Notes under the pieces: model-generated | Seen by the model: the letters and a program-made list of their open reading frames with translations, nothing else | What the model was told of the DNA's origin: nothing | Databases searched by the model: none | Assembly: GCA_008360955.1 (NCBI GenBank) | Contig: LUCM01003711.1 | Span: 1-64,000, forward strand | Direction of reading: 5' to 3' | Length of the DNA stretch: 64,000 nt | DNA from: Fasciolopsis buskii | Lineage: Eukaryota; Platyhelminthes; Trematoda; Plagiorchiida; Fasciolidae | Part shown: positions 53,501 to 59,200 of the stretch, in pieces | How the letters are laid out: each line of letters opens with the position of its first letter | Position numbering within the stretch: position 1 is the first letter of the stretch | Program-made: the position numbers and the translations under genes

Positions 53501-56180
53501 TGTGATCTCTTACTTCGACGCACATGTGATCCACTGTTAATAATTCTTTCTGTCTAACCCCGGTTATTTGCTTCCGACAATGCCTTATAAGGCCGTGTCT
53601 AATTGATCAAGATCATGCGCCTTCCGATGCAGCCGTTGTAGAGTATAAAAACCCCTATGAAATCAGATGACGTGATCAGATGACGACCCTAGTATCCGAG
53701 TGTGATCTATGGAGAAATCGATTTTTGTTATGCATACATTTGGAATCCCCACACTGGCGGAACTGTGTGCAAAACAAACTGCCAACACCGTAACTTGGAT
53801 TTACCGAAATTTCACCATTGGGATGCTGAAAACCATACAGTGGCCTCTTCCCGGCGAATACCCTTCGGACCAATACATATTATTCTTACAAACACTTATA
53901 AATGCACATGGTTTGTTGCCCCGAGGCTTAGTTACGTGACTAGGAAATGGGCAAATCCCAGTGGGACTAACTGGATAACACTTCAAATCCACTCTCCTTT
54001 TGACTTCAAGAACGCCAACCAAATCGAATTCACGTAGTAGATGCTACAGGATTTTCGATAGCTTATGGGATTATGACGATCGCGCAAAAGCGTTTGATGC
54101 TTGTTTAAAGCCAAGGGGGATGACAGCGAATCTTCAACGGTCGTTATTACCTTCACATTGTCCCTCATGGGTCATATTCATTACCATTGGATCGTGCATA
54201 ATCGCGAAAAGCTCCTAAACGATTGCTAATGGTTCTTCAATGGCGCGAAAATGTCTTCCTGTCGGTTCACTGTTCCCTCATGTAGTACCTGTAGACCAAT
54301 AGAATCATAGCACGGATTGCGGGATTAGTTTACGACGAAGAAGCTTCTTCGTTCATCTCTTGTTTCCCGATGTTCTTTGAAATGGTTCAGCTATAAGTAT
54401 TCTAATCGGGATTATCCAAGAGCGTGTCATAGCCTCTATTGCGTCAAACCAAACAGAGTTTCTGTCGAATTTTCCCCATCATTCATGGACTTCCAACATA
54501 TTAAAATCTGGCGATGCACTGTGCAGTGTGTTCACGAAAAAAACGAATCCGGTTCTAGTTGTTTGCTTCCGTAGTAGTTCCAATAAATTGTTATGCGTGC
54601 ACAATGACAGCAAAATGTCATATTGATATTCAAACGTTGTTATTTGTTGTTCTCATTTGGAATGTCATTGTCAAACATCGATCGTCCATCGAAGTCTACA
54701 AATCAATTAACCATTCGGTGCCATTTTGTGACAAACTGGTGCCACTATAAAGGTCGACAACTGAAATTAGATTCCTTTTTTCCGGAACACACTATACCAG
54801 CTAGCCGTCAAGTTTTTTAGTAACCATCGCCAGTAGAAACCGATTGAACGTGACAGTTCAAACCAAACCTAGACGGCAATTCACTGGCGATGACCGAGAT
54901 ATTTATACTCGCTTGGCACGATTTTTACAAGTCGATCGTCATCAATCATTGTTGCGTGCCTAATAATCTCATGGAAATAGGAAAATTACTTGTTCTGCCC
55001 GCAAGGTGATGGCAAAACTTTTTGCCGTAAGGTTTAAACCGAACTCTCCCGGGTTTAAAAATGGTCCACTTTTCATCAGCTGGTTTTCGTTTCTGTGTCG
55101 TTTTAGTTCACTTTTTGATCGTGGTTGCCGGTTTTCTCCGGCATTTTAGTGGATCTTTTTGTGATCATATTGTCCTTAAGTTCTCTTGTTTGTTCATACA
55201 GTGAGACGACCAGCCACAAGCTTTCACTGCTTGTGTGGTTTACTAAATGCCGACACTCCACTTTTTGTTTCGTTCCGTCTGCTATATTCTCCGGTAATTA
55301 ATAATCCCATGTTTTTGTCAACTTTTAATCACTCGTCGTTGTTGTGACAAAATTTCTTTCGGATATCCCCGGTTGACTGCTTTTTCAGCGTGTTGTTCTT
55401 TTTCGTGATCGCGTTCGCGATGACAAGGCCTCCTTGGGTGTGCAGACTCGAATGAATTGGCTCACCGAAGACGGACCAGTTGGAGCGGTGATTACCATTC
55501 ATCGAAATCGACTGGTTGAAGTGAGTAAGATCCCGTTTACCTGTCTGGGATTTGTCTCGTCGGCCACCTAGTCGGCCTGTTCGAAGAATTGCACTCATTT
55601 TGCACTGATGCTATTGGTGCAGAATAAATCGTTAAAATTCAAACTCAATCGTTGAACGTTTCTGCTTTGACTAACTGCCCTTCGGATTCCACTCTGAACG
55701 CAACAAGCCACAGGTCCTCCGGTCAACTTTGCAAAGAGCCTCTACTTAAAATCCTAAGCACAACGATGGATAAGCACGAATAATGCACTCTAATCATAGC
55801 AAAGTTTGAGTCTGATGCTTTCCGAGTGCAAATTTAACCGGAGGACCTGCGTTTTGTGTATCGGAAGTAGAATCCAGGGAACAGTCAGTCGAAGCAAAAT
55901 ATCATAAATCCTACACACTACTCGCAAGTAACTGAGACATATATAAACAAATGGTATTCGCAAACTTTCGTGCGCTCGCTGGGAGCGGTAAGTTCCGTTA
56001 ATCTGTCTATCTCGACGGTCATTCTACCACTCTGTTGTTTCTAATTACTTGCACATTGAAACGAGGTGGAATCTAAATTTCTGAAATGCACTGCTGCTTT
56101 CTAATGCGTTGTTTTTCTCTTCTTTCTCTGCATCCCTCCCTAAATGTAATTCGTCTGCCGTGCCCATCCATTCACCCATG

Positions 56181-56255
<75 letters not shown>

Positions 56256-59200
56256 ATGGCTATCAGCAGCTGGCCAATTTGAGTTCTGCTCAATTGCGAA
56301 TGAAAATACGCGTGCAATTTGTCAATGAAATGGTACGATTCCGAATTTTAAGCCTGTATTTGCATCAAGATTTCACTGATACTCCGTCCTTGGTTTTATC
56401 CCATGTGTGTGGTGTTTATGAAACTCTATTGAAACGGGCTTCTTGAAAAGGAAATGAACGGAGTTCGTGAACAGTTATGAAATTTTCACTGGTTTTTAAC
56501 TGAACACACGCCGTCACGGCCATTTGAATTTATCGGTCTGGAAACAAATCCGACAGTTGCTGATTGCTGCTAGATGGCTCGTACGCTATCCGATTGTACT
56601 GGGCCCAACCCAACAATCTATGGGGTTCTGATGATTTGACAGATCTCATTCGTGTTCATCATATCATATAGCATTATCTCACCTGCCAACTGAAAATCGG
56701 TCTGTTTCCTCTTGCCCAATACCGCTTAATCGAAGCTGTAGGGTCTCGGTTATCCTCAATCTGCCCAGCCCCGTTTGTGTCATGGTTTGTCCTGCGATAC
56801 TGCGTCCGATGCATATCATAGTTGCCTGAAGCCACAAATAAAAGACGACCAAGCGAGAGACCAAAGAGTTTTCAGAATCACAGAATGATAACACAGTCAA
56901 ACACCAAAGTTACGCTACTTCTACTGCGTACGTTTACATGTCATCCATTTGTGGTTCATAACATTCATCGTACAGAGATTGTGTCCTCATCCCGACTAAT
57001 TGCATCGTTGATCGAGTCAGCAGTTTTCTCACGCGCTTCGAAGCCCACTGCGCTGTTTAAATCGAAGTGTATGTAACAATAAACTCAACAAGAATGTTTG
57101 ATTTCTCGTCCACTTTTCTGTTCTAGGCTGAGTTCCTCATCCGAGTGAATGCATTTGGGGACGCAATTTGAACTTAACTTACCAGGCAGTTGTTGCGCGG
57201 GGTCCGTTTTACTTAATTGGGCTAGTTTCAATATTCTACTACCTGTACATTGACGATTTTCTGGTGTTCAAATGTGTTTCACAAATGTCCTCTTGTCAGG
57301 TGAACTGTCTTGTAAATTCTGTTTATTTTGAATTGTCTTCTCTACTGCATATTCTTAACCCGCCGGTACCGAATCAGAAAGTGATTGAGAGAAAATGACA
57401 CAGATGTTTGATTGTGTGACGAATGAATGAGCTACCTAATTGCAGTATCCCATTGTTGACGGCCTTTTGTTTATCCGCAAAATATGATATTTCGCTTGCC
57501 CAGGATCGATTTTGGCATCGTGCTTAAACCAGTGCCTTATGCATAATACCCAAGACAGTCTGTGTGATTATATCGTACGTTTTCTTTAAAAATCAGAAAA
57601 TATTTTTGTTCCGGTTACAATGCTCACGCAAATCATATTTCGGTATGATAAATACGCAATAATATGTGGCACGTAACACTATACAGCCGAGAGAAGTAAC
57701 TAGTTCTTAGAATGGTGAATAGGTTCAAAGTACACACTCCCGATGTTCGTCGGCTTATAAATTGGGTAGCAAGCCGCGTCCACGAGGCAATAAATCAGAA
57801 TCACTACGCAGGCAAAATCGGACTGCACTATTCCGAAAGTCACGTGAGTGGTGAGTTACACCATACACAGTAATGATGATCAGTGACAAATGAGTGAATT
57901 CTAGTCGACCACTTCGGAACTCACCGTTTGGTCTCGTGAGAGACATCGTGCAATTTTCGACTATACGAAAGCGTCCGTGCACGCACTTAGCTTTCTGCTG
58001 AATGGATTTTTAGTTTAATTGCATACTGCCATCGAGTTACCTTTATTCCACTCATCGATGGCTCTTCGGAGCAAAGAGACGACCAGTTATGTTCATTTGC
58101 AGTTGTATTTTATATGCGCCGATCTTCGTTAAATCTTAGAATTGCATTTGTTTCCCTTCTAGGGCCTGGGCTGTTGTATCCTTTGTTTCCGGTTAAACGT
58201 ATTGATCTTTCGGTCCATGAGAGGTTGCATTTCTAGAAAAGTACCTGAATTCCTTATCCGAAAAGCAAATTTTTGATAACCACGGCAAACACTGCTTTCT
58301 CAATGGATCTTTCGGATTCTGGTTTTGTCTGACAGACGATGTGATTGTGTTGTTCATTCCTAATGATTGCATTCTGTGTTCAGGTTGATGAAAATAATTG
58401 CTGTCCCAAATTTGTTCCTTGTTCGTATATTTCAGGGTTTAGATGAAGTAGGAATCGATTTGGACGGCGTGTTCAAAGAATTTCTCGAGGAGACATTACA
58501 TCGTGTCTTCGATCCCAGTCTGAATCTATTCCGTGTGACCAGTGACCAACGACTCTATCCATCACCGTCATCGAATTTACAAGATAATCATTTGCTACTG
58601 TTCGAATTTCTGGGCAAAATGTTAGCCAAAGCGATCTACGAAGTGAGTGGTCATGATATTTGGATAAAACGAGAAATTCCTGATGGAGTTTTATCTTAGC
58701 TGTCTATTGGCCAACTGAACCTGCTTCCAGTGTCTAGTATGTCGGAAATTGCTGGTTTTATTGTCCAGACATCCGCATGTGATTGTTAGCGAAGATGAAA
58801 AGGTAGTTGGAAAAATCCGTGCCTATAGAATGTTTTTTTTTGAAAACCTAATGCCATATTGTTTACAAAACTGCTCCTATGTTTGGTAATGGCGCCTGAA
58901 AGTTGGTAATTTTATTAGTCGAAACCTTTCTGGCATTCGTGTCCATACCAAACATTATACTTCTATATCCGTCCACTCAGTGCTTCTTGTGTAAATGTTG
59001 TACCGGTTTTTTGTCCACCATCCATAAATTGGGTATATTTTTAGAAACCGGACGCATTACGGCTTCTGAATATGTCTTTCGTCTTTTTCTGAGGTGAGTA
59101 ATCAATAGAGAATGTTTCGAGTCGATCAGATGATGAGACAGACCCGTGTAGCACTCATACTGAGGTACCGGAATAGTTCAGAAACGACCGATATACTTCA

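Larger units (their letters stand above)
50135..55388 (+). other. Intron 17 (5.3 kb)
   Basis: Holds an (AATC)n run, a dispersed repeat (51040-51180) and an RTE C-terminus (52125-52645). At 53680-54220 both strands have several open frames over one stretch, none of which I recognise. The rest (52650-53670, 54225-55388) shows no feature. Confidence 0.7.

Noticed and set aside
56045..56328. Open frames through 56184-56253 on both strands (poly Val-Cys or Thr-His)
   Set aside because: Translation of the CA microsatellite; the real exon 19 uses another frame starting at 56255.
58367..58435. Possible internal start (ATG at 58367) for a short HECT protein
   Set aside because: The bases before 58436 are a standard intron end (TTTCAG) and the added residues do not match the family; exon 19 joins in phase.
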